In this document: in pieces, positions 9,114 to 16,855 of the stretch
How the letters are laid out: each line of letters starts with the position of its first letter
Numbering within the stretch: position 1 is the first letter of the stretch
Assembly: GCA_002345965.1 (NCBI GenBank)
Contig: DDTF01000007.1
Location: 1-47,902, forward strand
Direction of reading: 5' to 3'
Length of the DNA stretch: 47,902 nucleotides
Source: Flammeovirgaceae bacterium UBA2371
GTDB lineage: Bacteria; Bacteroidota; Bacteroidia; Cytophagales; Cyclobacteriaceae
Translations under genes and position numbers: made by a program
Notes under the pieces: model-generated
What the model was told of the DNA's origin: nothing
Databases searched by the model: none
What the model saw: only the letters and a program-made list of their open reading frames with translations

Positions 9114-9121
9114 CAAAAATA
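9114..9121 (-). promoter_or_regulatory. -7 promoter box of the biotin-carrier gene
   Basis: The minus strand reads TATTTTTG (exact TAnnTTTG) with a TTG -33 element 21 bases upstream (plus-strand 9143-9145). The box ends three bases before the ATG at 9110, which implies a leaderless or nearly leaderless mRNA. Confidence 0.6.
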
Positions 9122-9124
9122 GAG

Positions 9125-9138
9125 TTCTTGTTCAAGAA
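9125..9138. repeat. inverted repeat TTCTTG-N2-CAAGAA in the biotin-carrier promoter
   Basis: A perfect 6-base inverted repeat (9125-9130 and 9133-9138, spacer TT) lies between the -33 and -7 elements of the minus-strand biotin-carrier promoter, where a repressor could block RNA polymerase. No cognate regulator is visible nearby. A site this short could be chance. Confidence 0.35.
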
Positions 9139-9158
9139 TTAGCAATTCAATCGAAAAA

Positions 9159-9189
9159 TTGTGTTTGCAGTCTGGTGTGGTTATGTTTG
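9159..9189 (+). promoter_or_regulatory. promoter of the TPP riboswitch/TonB receptor transcript
   Basis: TTG at 9159-9161, 20 bases, then TATGTTTG at 9182-9189: both elements match the Bacteroidota TTG-N19-21-TAnnTTTG promoter. The riboswitch begins about 11 bases downstream, so the expected transcription start lies just in front of the aptamer. Confidence 0.7.
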
Positions 9190-9199
9190 TAGTATCAAA

Positions 9200-9276
9200 T
9201 AGGGGTGCCAAAAATACGGGCTGAGATTATACCCAATGAACCTGATGCCGATAATGCGGCCGAAGGGAGGCAAGGT
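9200..9276 (+). ncRNA. TPP riboswitch (THI element)
   Basis: The conserved blocks of the thiamine-pyrophosphate aptamer are present in order: AGGGGTGCC, then GGGCTGAGA, then ACCC, then GAACCTGAT, then GATAATGC and finally GCCGAAGGGA. The aptamer lies between a matched promoter and the TonB receptor gene, whose ATG is 56 bases after its end. Binding of TPP should lower expression of the receptor. I see no clear terminator hairpin between aptamer and ATG, so control of translation initiation is more likely than termination; that part is inference. Confidence 0.95.
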
Positions 9277-9331
9277 TAAACATAAGTGAGTGCATTCCCC
9301 TGTGCGCCACAGGTTTAAACCATTATTAATA

Positions 9332-11788
9332 ATGTCAAAATTAATTTTTACAGCTTTATGCTGTACGGCTTATCTGAGCGGATGGGCACAATTTACCATT
9401 CAAGGCAATGTAAAGTCATCAACTACCAACTTACCGCTTGCAGGCGCAACCATACAGTCTGACTGGGGTAATCACTTTACCATTACAGACGAACAAGGTG
9501 CATTCCTGTTGGAAAATGTAAAATCAGGGAATTACGTGATTGTAGTACGTTATCTGGGATTTGCTGAAAAACGGGAACGCTTAACGGTAAACGAAAACAA
9601 ATCGTTGACAATTGAATTAGAGGAGGACACTCGGCTCACTGATGAAGTCATTGTTTATGCTACCCGGGTGGCCGAAAAAAGCCCGACTACTTTTAGCAAT
9701 ATCAACAAGTCTGAATTGAAAAAGCAAAACTTTGGGCAGGACCTGCCCTTTGTTTTAAACTATACACCATCACTGGTGACTACGTCAGATGCCGGGGCAG
9801 GCATTGGTTATACCGGTTTGCGCATTCGTGGAAGTGATGCTACGCGAATCAACGTGACTATCAACGGAATACCTTACAACGACAGTGAATCACAAGGCGT
9901 TTTCTGGGTAAACATTCCGGACATTGCTACTTCAACTCAAAGTGTACAGGTGCAGCGAGGTGTGGGATCGTCTACCAATGGAGCTGGTGCCTTTGGAGCT
10001 TCCATCAATTTGCAAACTAACAGCAAAAATGATGAACCATACGCAGAATTTATTAATTCGATGGGCTCATTTAATACGCGCAGACATACGGTGGGTTTTG
10101 GTACTGGCATGCTCAACGATAAGTTTAGTTTTGACGCAAGGGCCTCCTTCATCCAGTCTGATGGATTTATTGACAGGGCTTCATCAGATTTGCGATCATA
10201 CTATGCTTCGGGTGGCTATTATGGTGACAAAACGATAATAAAAGCGATTGCGTTTGGTGGCAAGGAAATAACTTATCAAAGTTGGTTTGGAGTGCCTGAG
10301 TCAAAACTGAAAAATGATGTGACAGGCATGATGCTTACTGCTGCCACGGAGGGATGGAATGCACAACAAACTGATAATTTGTTGAATGCCAACAGCAGAA
10401 CGTTCAATATCTATGATTACAAAGATCAGGTAGATAATTATTCTCAAGATAATTTTCAGCTTCATGCCTCGCATCAGTTTTCCTCTGACCTTACTGCCAA
10501 CGTTGCCCTTCACTATACTCCTGGCAGAGGGTATTATGAAGAATTCAAGTACGATCAGGCTTTTGCAAAGTATGGGCTTTCAGATGTTGTGATAGGTACA
10601 GAAACTGTTTCAAGTTCTGATTTGATTAGGAGAAGGTGGCTCGACAATGATTTTTATGGAGTTACCTATTCCTTGAATATGGAAAAAGACCGATACAATG
10701 GCGTGCTTGGCGGAGCTTGGAACAGCTATCAGGGTGATCATTTCGGTGAAATTCTATGGGCAGGGGTGGCTTTGGCTGCCCCCAAAGATTATAGATTCTA
10801 CTTCAATAACGGTAATAAAAAAGATTTCAATATTTATTGGAAGAGCAATTACCAGATCACTGATAAACTCCAAGGCTATGTGGATTTGCAGTATCGCAAG
10901 ATTGACTATGCAGCTGAAGGGGTAGATGACGATCAAACTAATTTTGTAGTTAGTGGTGATTATAATTTTTTCAATCCCAAGGTGGGTCTTACTTACGAAG
11001 TAGCTTCAGGAAGGCAGCTTTATGCCTCTTATGCCATAGGACAACGTGAACCGGTACGCAATGATTTTATCAATGCACCAGGAGGAAGTACGCCAAAGCC
11101 TGAAGTGCTGAAAAATGTTGAGGCAGGATGGCGAATGAAAAAAAATAATTATGCCCTTACTTTTAATTATTACTTCATGGACTACCTAGATCAATTGGTG
11201 GTGACGGGTGAATTAAATGACGTGGGGGCATCTATCAGAACCAATGTAGATCAAAGCTATCGTTCAGGAATTGAACTAGACGGAATTTTAAGGATCAATT
11301 CAAGCCTTACCTGGGGAGCCAACATCACATTGAGCAAAAACAAAATCAAGAACTTTACAGAGGTGCTTTATGATTATGGTATTAATTATGACGAGTACAA
11401 TGAAATTCAAAATCGGTACGAGGATGTAGACATTGCCTTTTCTCCTTCTGTAATCGCAGGATCAAGCCTGAGCTACGCACCTTCTAAAAATGTTGAGGCC
11501 GCATTATTGTCAAAATACGTGGGAGATCAATTTCTTGACAATACCTCCAATGAGAGCAGAAAACTTGATGCCTATTTTGTGAATGACATAAGGTTGAGTT
11601 TTCACCCGTCCTTTCGTGGATTTAAAGATTTTGGCATTAGTTTGTTGGTCAACAATCTTTTTGATGTAGCGTATGAATCGAATGGCTATACCTATGGTTT
11701 TGTTGGCGGTGGCGAAACGGTAAGGCAAAATTATTATTACCCACAGGCTGGACGTAATTATCTTTTGATGCTTTCAATGAAGTTTTGA
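9332..11788 (+). CDS. TonB-dependent receptor, probable thiamine-related transporter
   Basis: The 818-residue outer-membrane receptor has a signal peptide (MSKLIFTALCCTAYLSGWAQ), a CarboxypepD_reg-like domain (about 21-105), a plug domain (about 110-235, with GLRIRGSDATRINVTINGIPYND and VQRGVGSSTNGAGAFGASINL) and a C-terminal barrel of about 580 residues ending in Phe. It follows a TPP riboswitch, so it probably imports thiamine or a derivative; receptors of this kind under TPP control are known in Bacteroidetes. A GTG at 9290 would give a longer protein, but the ATG at 9332 yields the signal peptide directly. No other thiamine gene is near. Confidence 0.9.
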   Translation: MSKLIFTALCCTAYLSGWAQFTIQGNVKSSTTNLPLAGATIQSDWGNHFTITDEQGAFLLENVKSGNYVIVVRYLGFAEKRERLTVNENKSLTIELEEDTRLTDEVIVYATRVAEKSPTTFSNINKSELKKQNFGQDLPFVLNYTPSLVTTSDAGAGIGYTGLRIRGSDATRINVTINGIPYNDSESQGVFWVNIPDIATSTQSVQVQRGVGSSTNGAGAFGASINLQTNSKNDEPYAEFINSMGSFNTRRHTVGFGTGMLNDKFSFDARASFIQSDGFIDRASSDLRSYYASGGYYGDKTIIKAIAFGGKEITYQSWFGVPESKLKNDVTGMMLTAATEGWNAQQTDNLLNANSRTFNIYDYKDQVDNYSQDNFQLHASHQFSSDLTANVALHYTPGRGYYEEFKYDQAFAKYGLSDVVIGTETVSSSDLIRRRWLDNDFYGVTYSLNMEKDRYNGVLGGAWNSYQGDHFGEILWAGVALAAPKDYRFYFNNGNKKDFNIYWKSNYQITDKLQGYVDLQYRKIDYAAEGVDDDQTNFVVSGDYNFFNPKVGLTYEVASGRQLYASYAIGQREPVRNDFINAPGGSTPKPEVLKNVEAGWRMKKNNYALTFNYYFMDYLDQLVVTGELNDVGASIRTNVDQSYRSGIELDGILRINSSLTWGANITLSKNKIKNFTEVLYDYGINYDEYNEIQNRYEDVDIAFSPSVIAGSSLSYAPSKNVEAALLSKYVGDQFLDNTSNESRKLDAYFVNDIRLSFHPSFRGFKDFGISLLVNNLFDVAYESNGYTYGFVGGGETVRQNYYYPQAGRNYLLMLSMKF

Positions 11789-11835
11789 TGTATGGGCGGG
11801 GAATGATTCAGCGCAGATCATCATTTTCCTTTTCT

Positions 11836-11843
11836 TACCTTTG
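11836..11843 (+). promoter_or_regulatory. -7 promoter box of the prenyltransferase gene
   Basis: TACCTTTG, an exact TAnnTTTG match, ends four bases before the ATG at 11848. It supports that ATG rather than the upstream in-frame start at 11785, and predicts a leaderless mRNA. No clear -33 element is seen. Confidence 0.5.
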
Positions 11844-11847
11844 CGCC

Positions 11848-12708
11848 ATGGCTGGTTCCTTGCCCGTACAATTCTTTCTGTTTTTCAAAGCTTTATTCCG
11901 ACTCACCCGATTCTGGAATCTGATCATAATAGGTATTGCGCAATATTTTACAGCCTATTTTTTGGTAGGATATGATACGCTGACGGATTGGAGGCTTTTA
12001 CTATTGTCCGTGTCCACCATGATGATAGCAGCGGCTGGTTACATTATCAATGATTATTATGATGTAAAAATCGATTTGATCAATAAGCCCGAACGAGTGG
12101 TAATAGGGAAGAGCATCACCAGGCGGTATGCTATTTTTTTTCATACCGTGCTTTCTCTTTCGGGAGTGGCGGTGGGGCTATTATTGAGTTGGCAAATTGC
12201 GCTCGTGAATTTTATGTCCGCTTTTCTATTATGGCTCTATTCCAACAATCTCAAACGACAACCATTTATAGGGAATTTTGCCATTGGGCTTCTGACTGCA
12301 TTTTCTGTTCTCGTGGTAAACCTCCTATACCAACCTTTTAATTCCCTCATACTTATTTATGCTTTGTTTGCTTTGGCTATGACTTTGGTGAGAGAAATTA
12401 TTAAGGACATGGAGGACTGGAAGGGCGACAATACTTTTGGGTGTAAGACCATTCCTATTATTTGGGGATTACGTAAAACCAAATTATTACTTTACGTTCT
12501 GTTGATATTGTTTACTGCTTTGGTGATTATGGTAAATACTATTTATGTGGGGCTACCTATTTACTATTTTATAGCTTTTCTCTTTTTACCACTGGGATAT
12601 CTTGTGGCCAGGTTAATCAGAGCGGATACCATTCGTGATTTCGCCCGATTAAGTTCACTGTGCAAATTGATACTGCTGCTGGGGATTATAAGCATGTCCT
12701 TGGTTTGA
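11848..12708 (+). CDS. UbiA-family prenyltransferase (geranylgeranylglycerol-phosphate synthase-like)
   Basis: The 286-residue integral membrane protein has about eight or nine hydrophobic segments and both Asp-rich motifs of UbiA enzymes: NDYYDVKID at 68-76 and DMEDWKGD at 187-194. UbiA enzymes join an isoprenyl diphosphate to an acceptor. The first motif resembles the digeranylgeranylglyceryl-phosphate synthase subgroup, a name often given to Bacteroidota members; the true acceptor is unknown (quinone, heme and lipid acceptors are all possible). I chose the ATG at 11848 because of the promoter box just before it. purN follows after 30 bases. Confidence 0.82.
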   Translation: MAGSLPVQFFLFFKALFRLTRFWNLIIIGIAQYFTAYFLVGYDTLTDWRLLLLSVSTMMIAAAGYIINDYYDVKIDLINKPERVVIGKSITRRYAIFFHTVLSLSGVAVGLLLSWQIALVNFMSAFLLWLYSNNLKRQPFIGNFAIGLLTAFSVLVVNLLYQPFNSLILIYALFALAMTLVREIIKDMEDWKGDNTFGCKTIPIIWGLRKTKLLLYVLLILFTALVIMVNTIYVGLPIYYFIAFLFLPLGYLVARLIRADTIRDFARLSSLCKLILLLGIISMSLV

Positions 12709-12738
12709 TACAACTATTCGTTTTCTTTGTATACACAG

Positions 12739-13311
12739 ATGAATAAATCTTTTCGAATTGCTCTTTTTGCTTCTGGCAGTGGCACCAATGCCGAGCGTTT
12801 TTTTCAATATTTCAAAAATCATAAGCACATTGAAATCACCCTATTGCTTAGCAATAATCCTCAAGCATACGCTTTGAAGCGGGCGGAAAAAGCGGGTGTG
12901 CCTGCCAGGGTGTTTGATAGAACACAACTGAAGAACGGTGAGGTACTGAATTGGTTACAATCACAGCGAATTACACACATTGTTTTGGCGGGATTTCTTT
13001 GGCTTATTCCTGATAACCTGATTCTAGCTTTTCCAGAAAAGATTGTGAACATTCATCCTGCGTTGTTGCCCAAGTTTGGGGGTAAAGGGATGTATGGAGG
13101 CAAAGTACATGAGGCAGTAAAAGCTGCAGGTGACATGGAAACTGGAATTACGATTCATTTGGTAAATGAACACTATGATGAAGGCGCCATACTCAAGCAG
13201 GCTAAAATTGCCATTGAACCTACCGATACTCCTGAACAAATTGCTGAAAAAGTCCATCAGCTGGAGTACCAATATTATCCATCTGCAGTTGAAGACTGGA
13301 TAATGAAATAA
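12739..13311 (+). CDS. purN: phosphoribosylglycinamide formyltransferase
   Basis: PurN transfers a formyl group from 10-formyl-THF to GAR in purine synthesis. The 190-residue protein has FASGSGTNAERF (phosphate-binding loop), the catalytic NIHPALLPKFGGKG segment with the conserved Asn and His, and the late GITIHLVNEHYDEG motif with the catalytic-region Asp. The ATG at 12739 is preferred over an in-frame TTG at 12727, which overlaps an imperfect -7 box (TTTCTTTG, 12722-12729). Its companion purH is 7.5 kb away rather than adjacent. Confidence 0.92.
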   Translation: MNKSFRIALFASGSGTNAERFFQYFKNHKHIEITLLLSNNPQAYALKRAEKAGVPARVFDRTQLKNGEVLNWLQSQRITHIVLAGFLWLIPDNLILAFPEKIVNIHPALLPKFGGKGMYGGKVHEAVKAAGDMETGITIHLVNEHYDEGAILKQAKIAIEPTDTPEQIAEKVHQLEYQYYPSAVEDWIMK

Positions 13312-13333
13312 TTCAAAAAACTGAACGAGCTCT

Positions 13334-13783
13334 CTACTTGGATGAATTGTTGATAAAAGCGAAATCACCACTGCGCTCAAAAGACTTAAATATCTCAACT
13401 ACAAAATCAGGAGGAGCAGCAAGTTTTCTTTTCACCAAATCCAACCAGGCGCCATCCATATTGATAATGGCAGCTATAGTTCCATCTTCCTTTACAAAAT
13501 TATGGCGCAGGCTCCATCTGGAGTAGTCCTCTTTGGCTGAATAGATTTCTACATCTACAGTAATTTTGTCCTCCAGTTTTATTTCTCTCCTGAAATGAGC
13601 TTCTTCACGAAATAGGATAGGACCAATTTGTAGTGTCTCCATTTTTTCGGTTGTAAGTCCATGGCCATTCAGGTATTTCATACGAACGGTAGCGCCATAA
13701 TCATAATAGGCAGAATGTCTGAGATGACGGTTTTGGTCAATATCAGACCATCTAATCTGGATTGGAACAATGAATTTACTCAA
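13334..13783 (-). CDS. hotdog-fold acyl-CoA thioesterase
   Basis: This is a 149-residue single hotdog domain of the YbgC/4-hydroxybenzoyl-CoA thioesterase group. It shows IRWSDIDQNRHLRHSAYYDY, with the Asp (IDQNRH) that is catalytic in this family, and later strands VDVEIYSAKEDYSRWSLRHNF. The natural acyl-CoA is unknown. The start is a TTG at 13783, needed to include the first beta-strand; no suitable ATG exists before residue 35. It begins three bases after the homogentisate dioxygenase stop, so the two are probably translated from one mRNA. Confidence 0.82.
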   Translation of the reverse strand: MSKFIVPIQIRWSDIDQNRHLRHSAYYDYGATVRMKYLNGHGLTTEKMETLQIGPILFREEAHFRREIKLEDKITVDVEIYSAKEDYSRWSLRHNFVKEDGTIAAIINMDGAWLDLVKRKLAAPPDFVVEIFKSFERSGDFAFINNSSK

Positions 13784-13786
13784 GGG

Positions 13787-14980
13787 CTAAGGCGTATTAA
13801 TCTCATTGAAAGGTTCTGTGGAGCTGTCTGTCCAACTCATCGGATACTTTTTGTCCAGGAACTCCAATGAGTCCTCTGTAAGGAATAAAGGCCTGAAGGT
13901 ATCAATCATTACCGCCAGTTCGTGAGTTTCTTTGGCTCCAATGCTTTTCTCAACAGTTCCAGGATGAGGTCCATGAGGTAAGCCACCAGGGTGCAAGGTG
14001 AAAGAACCTCGTTCAATTCCCTTTCTGCTCATGAAGTTTCCTTCAGCGTAATACAACACTTCATCAGAGTCGATATTGCTGTGATTGTAAGGAGCTGGAA
14101 TAGCCTGCGGATGATAATCAAATAATCTCGGCACGAACGAGCAGATCACGAAATTGTGAGCTTGAAAAGTCTGGTGCACGGGGGGCGGCTGATGAATACG
14201 GCCGGTAATCGGCTCAAAATCGTGAATAGAAAATGCATAAGGCCATAGAAATCCGTCCCAGCCCACTAAGTCCAATGGGCTGTAGTCGTACACATACTGG
14301 TGGAGGTAGCCTTGCTTTTTGATTTTCATCAGGTGATCTCCCTTTTTTGTATCTGTAATTAATTCATGAGGAGGACGAATATCTCTTTCGCAGTAAGGCG
14401 AATGTTCCAGCAGTTGACCCAATTGGTTGCGGTATCTCTTTACCGTTTCAATTGGGCTTGCAGATTCGGTAATCAAAAGACGAAGCGGTCCTTCGTTGAA
14501 TTCAAGTTTATAAATCACAGTGCGAGGTATTACTACGTAATCCCCCTGCCTGATCTCAAGCTTTCCAAATTGTGAAATGAGAACACCGCTTCCATCATGT
14601 ATATAAATCACTTCATCTCCTTCTGCATTCTTATAGAAGTAATCCATTTTTCGTTGCTTGGGGCTACAGATGGAGATAGAACAATCGCTATTCATCAACA
14701 ATACCTTACGCGCACTTAAATAATCATCACCCGTGGTTTCAACTTTACTAGTGTTTAAGTGGGTTTGACGCAGCGCGTAATCTTTAATTATCTTTGGTCC
14801 ATACTTGACCGGATCATTAACAGCCTTTACACGTGTAGGAGCATTGATGTGATACAGGTTGGAATAGATTCCTGAAAAACCTTCCGAGCTCACCAATTCT
14901 TCTTTATATAAGCTTCCGTCTGGCTGACGAAACTGTGTGTGTCTTTTTGGAGGGATATTTCCCAGGCGATGATAGTACAT
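13787..14980 (-). CDS. hmgA: homogentisate 1,2-dioxygenase
   Basis: HmgA opens the homogentisate ring to maleylacetoacetate in tyrosine breakdown, using Fe(II). The 397-residue cupin protein has the expected C-terminal iron-binding region: likely ligands are His300 and Glu307 (NHSNIDSDE) and His336 (GGLPHGPHPG). The N-terminus MYYHRLGNIPPKRHTQFRQPDG is the usual one. No 4-hydroxyphenylpyruvate dioxygenase or fumarylacetoacetase is present in the window, so the pathway is split. A near-consensus -7 box (TAACTTCG) lies upstream on the minus strand. Confidence 0.93.
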   Translation of the reverse strand: MYYHRLGNIPPKRHTQFRQPDGSLYKEELVSSEGFSGIYSNLYHINAPTRVKAVNDPVKYGPKIIKDYALRQTHLNTSKVETTGDDYLSARKVLLMNSDCSISICSPKQRKMDYFYKNAEGDEVIYIHDGSGVLISQFGKLEIRQGDYVVIPRTVIYKLEFNEGPLRLLITESASPIETVKRYRNQLGQLLEHSPYCERDIRPPHELITDTKKGDHLMKIKKQGYLHQYVYDYSPLDLVGWDGFLWPYAFSIHDFEPITGRIHQPPPVHQTFQAHNFVICSFVPRLFDYHPQAIPAPYNHSNIDSDEVLYYAEGNFMSRKGIERGSFTLHPGGLPHGPHPGTVEKSIGAKETHELAVMIDTFRPLFLTEDSLEFLDKKYPMSWTDSSTEPFNEINTP

Positions 14981-15077
14981 GATATAAGTGCTTTAAACTT
15001 CCTGCTTTCGAAGTTAGTAAATTATCAAAAGAATAATGATGGCCAATACCTGCTAAACTTTGCTTTTGCTAATAGTT

Positions 15078-16697
15078 TTACATTTTACTTCGCTCAGGTA
15101 TTCTATCGAACAACTGTAAAGCCTGTTGAAGGATCTCGTTGGTTTCATTGAAGATAGGATAAAAACTTTCACTACCCCAAACCCTCCTTGCAATATTGGC
15201 CTTTAGAAAGATTTCAAATACCATTTTGTTTTTGTTCAAATCATTCCAATCGGGTTTTACATTATTTCGTTTCCCCACTTCAACGAGACTGGAATACATT
15301 GAATCTGTTACCTTAAAGCCATGATAAAATTCCTTGAACCCCAACTTCTCCAGGTTGGCTTTGTTCTCCAAAGCGTAATTGAAGGCATACTCTTGAAATG
15401 AATTGGAGTTGAACAATGCGTTTAGATAGGGGCTGTTCAAGGTAGTATCTAAAGGCACAAAATAGTCAGGCATAATACCGCCACCGCCATAGACAGTGCG
15501 GCCATTCATGGTGAGGTATTTTAGCGAATCATTAAATTTAATACTGTCTGCATGGAAAAATTCACCGTGCCGGAAACGTTCAGCGATATCCCTTGAATAC
15601 TGCTGATTGTCATCGTAGGGTTTTTGAATAGATCTGCCGCTTGGAGTATAATAGCGGGAAATGGTTAGCCTCAATTCCGAGCCATCGTTGAGATCAAAAG
15701 GAGACTGTACAAGACCTTTCCCATAAGATCTTCGACCAACAATCAGTGCCCTGTCATTGTCTTGCAGAGCACCGGCCACAATTTCAGATGCGGAGGCACT
15801 TCCTTCATTTACGAGTACAATTAGATCTCCTGTTTCAAATTCACCTTTGGCTGAAGACATTGCATCTGAATTGTATCGGGTATCTTTTCCATTAGTGAAA
15901 ACTATTTTTTCTCCTGCTGGAAGAAAATCATCAGCCAGATCAATGGCTTGGTTCATGTATCCACCAGGATTGCCTTGCAAATCAAGCACCAGTTTGGTCA
16001 TTCCTTCTTTTTTCAGTTTGTCCATTGCCTGGCGAAATTCTGAATAGGTGGTTTGGGAGAAGCGACTCACTTTGATATATCCCACCTTGTCATTTACCAT
16101 GTAAGAAGCATCAACAGAAAATTGGGGAATCTTGTCGCGAATGATATTGAACGCGATGGGATGGCTCGAATTTCTCCTTACCACTTCAATCTTCACTTCA
16201 GTACCTTTTGGTCCTTTGAGTTTTTTGGTCACTTCACTGTTGCGCAACCCTACGCCCGCAATGTTTTCTCCATTTACCTTCACTATACGATCTCCTGTGC
16301 GCAGACCAACTGCTTCTGATGGTCCGCCACTAAGTGCCGCTACTACTACCAGAGTATCTTGAAAGATGCTGAACTCGATGCCAATCCCTTCAAAATTTCC
16401 ACGGAGATCTTCGTTGGCTTCCTGCCTTTCCCTTGCCGGGATATAAGCTGAGTGAGGATCCAGCTTGGCCAGCATGTGCTGAATTGCATCATCCACAAGC
16501 TCATCGGTCTTTGTCTCATCAACGTATTCTGTCTTTATAAGAGAAAGTACTTCCCTAAACTTTTGTACATCTGTTCCTATTTCATCTGATGCCGTATTGG
16601 TGGTAAGGCTTGCGCCAATAAGCACACCTCCAGCCAGGCCTATGCACAAAATCAAAGGGAGTCCGATCTGGTATTTTGAATTTTTTGGCTCACTCAT
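15078..16697 (-). CDS. S41 carboxyl-terminal processing protease
   Basis: The 539-residue CtpA-type serine protease has an N-terminal signal anchor (about 10-32), a PDZ domain (about 100-180, with GIGIEFS and GLRTGDRIVKVNG) and a catalytic domain. The Ser/Lys dyad is visible: Ser302 in NEGSASASE and Lys327 in YGKGLVQ, 25 residues apart as in E. coli Prc. The long C-terminal region (about 390-539) is typical of Bacteroidota forms. It should act in the periplasm on C-termini of envelope proteins. It is preceded by a -7 box with a 45-base leader that contains an inverted repeat. Confidence 0.93.
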   Translation of the reverse strand: MSEPKNSKYQIGLPLILCIGLAGGVLIGASLTTNTASDEIGTDVQKFREVLSLIKTEYVDETKTDELVDDAIQHMLAKLDPHSAYIPARERQEANEDLRGNFEGIGIEFSIFQDTLVVVAALSGGPSEAVGLRTGDRIVKVNGENIAGVGLRNSEVTKKLKGPKGTEVKIEVVRRNSSHPIAFNIIRDKIPQFSVDASYMVNDKVGYIKVSRFSQTTYSEFRQAMDKLKKEGMTKLVLDLQGNPGGYMNQAIDLADDFLPAGEKIVFTNGKDTRYNSDAMSSAKGEFETGDLIVLVNEGSASASEIVAGALQDNDRALIVGRRSYGKGLVQSPFDLNDGSELRLTISRYYTPSGRSIQKPYDDNQQYSRDIAERFRHGEFFHADSIKFNDSLKYLTMNGRTVYGGGGIMPDYFVPLDTTLNSPYLNALFNSNSFQEYAFNYALENKANLEKLGFKEFYHGFKVTDSMYSSLVEVGKRNNVKPDWNDLNKNKMVFEIFLKANIARRVWGSESFYPIFNETNEILQQALQLFDRIPERSKM

Positions 16698-16713
16698 ATC
16701 AAAAAATGCGGTT

Positions 16714-16728
16714 TATTAGAATCTAATA
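16714..16728. repeat. inverted repeat in the leader of the C-terminal protease gene
   Basis: TATTAGA, one central base, then TCTAATA form a perfect 7-base inverted repeat between the -7 box (16743-16750) and the ATG (16697) of the protease gene. It could be an operator or a weak mRNA hairpin. A similar sequence precedes the DUF1573 gene at 34925-34940. Confidence 0.35.
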
Positions 16729-16742
16729 CGTTTTTGCGCCCT

Positions 16743-16750
16743 CAAAGTTA
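16743..16750 (-). promoter_or_regulatory. -7 promoter box of the C-terminal protease gene
   Basis: The minus strand reads TAACTTTG, an exact TAnnTTTG match, 45 bases before the ATG at 16697. It lies in the 158-base divergent gap shared with the hemerythrin-like gene. Confidence 0.55.
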
Positions 16751-16816
16751 TCCGGATCAAAAGCAGAAAAAAGAATGTTAATCAAATTCTGTTGTTCGTA
16801 ACAATGATATTTGATC

Positions 16817-16847
16817 TTGGCTGGGGCAGTCAGTATACCTATATTTA
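16817..16847 (+). promoter_or_regulatory. probable promoter of the hemerythrin/RIC-like gene
   Basis: TTG at 16817-16819, 20 bases, then TATATTTA at 16840-16847, one base off TAnnTTTG. The box ends eight bases before the ATG at 16856. Confidence 0.45.
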
Positions 16848-16855
16848 CTGTTGGT

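Noticed and set aside
9290..9331. The GTG at 9290 as start of the TonB receptor.
   Set aside because: It adds 14 residues before a complete signal peptide; the ATG at 9332 begins directly with it.
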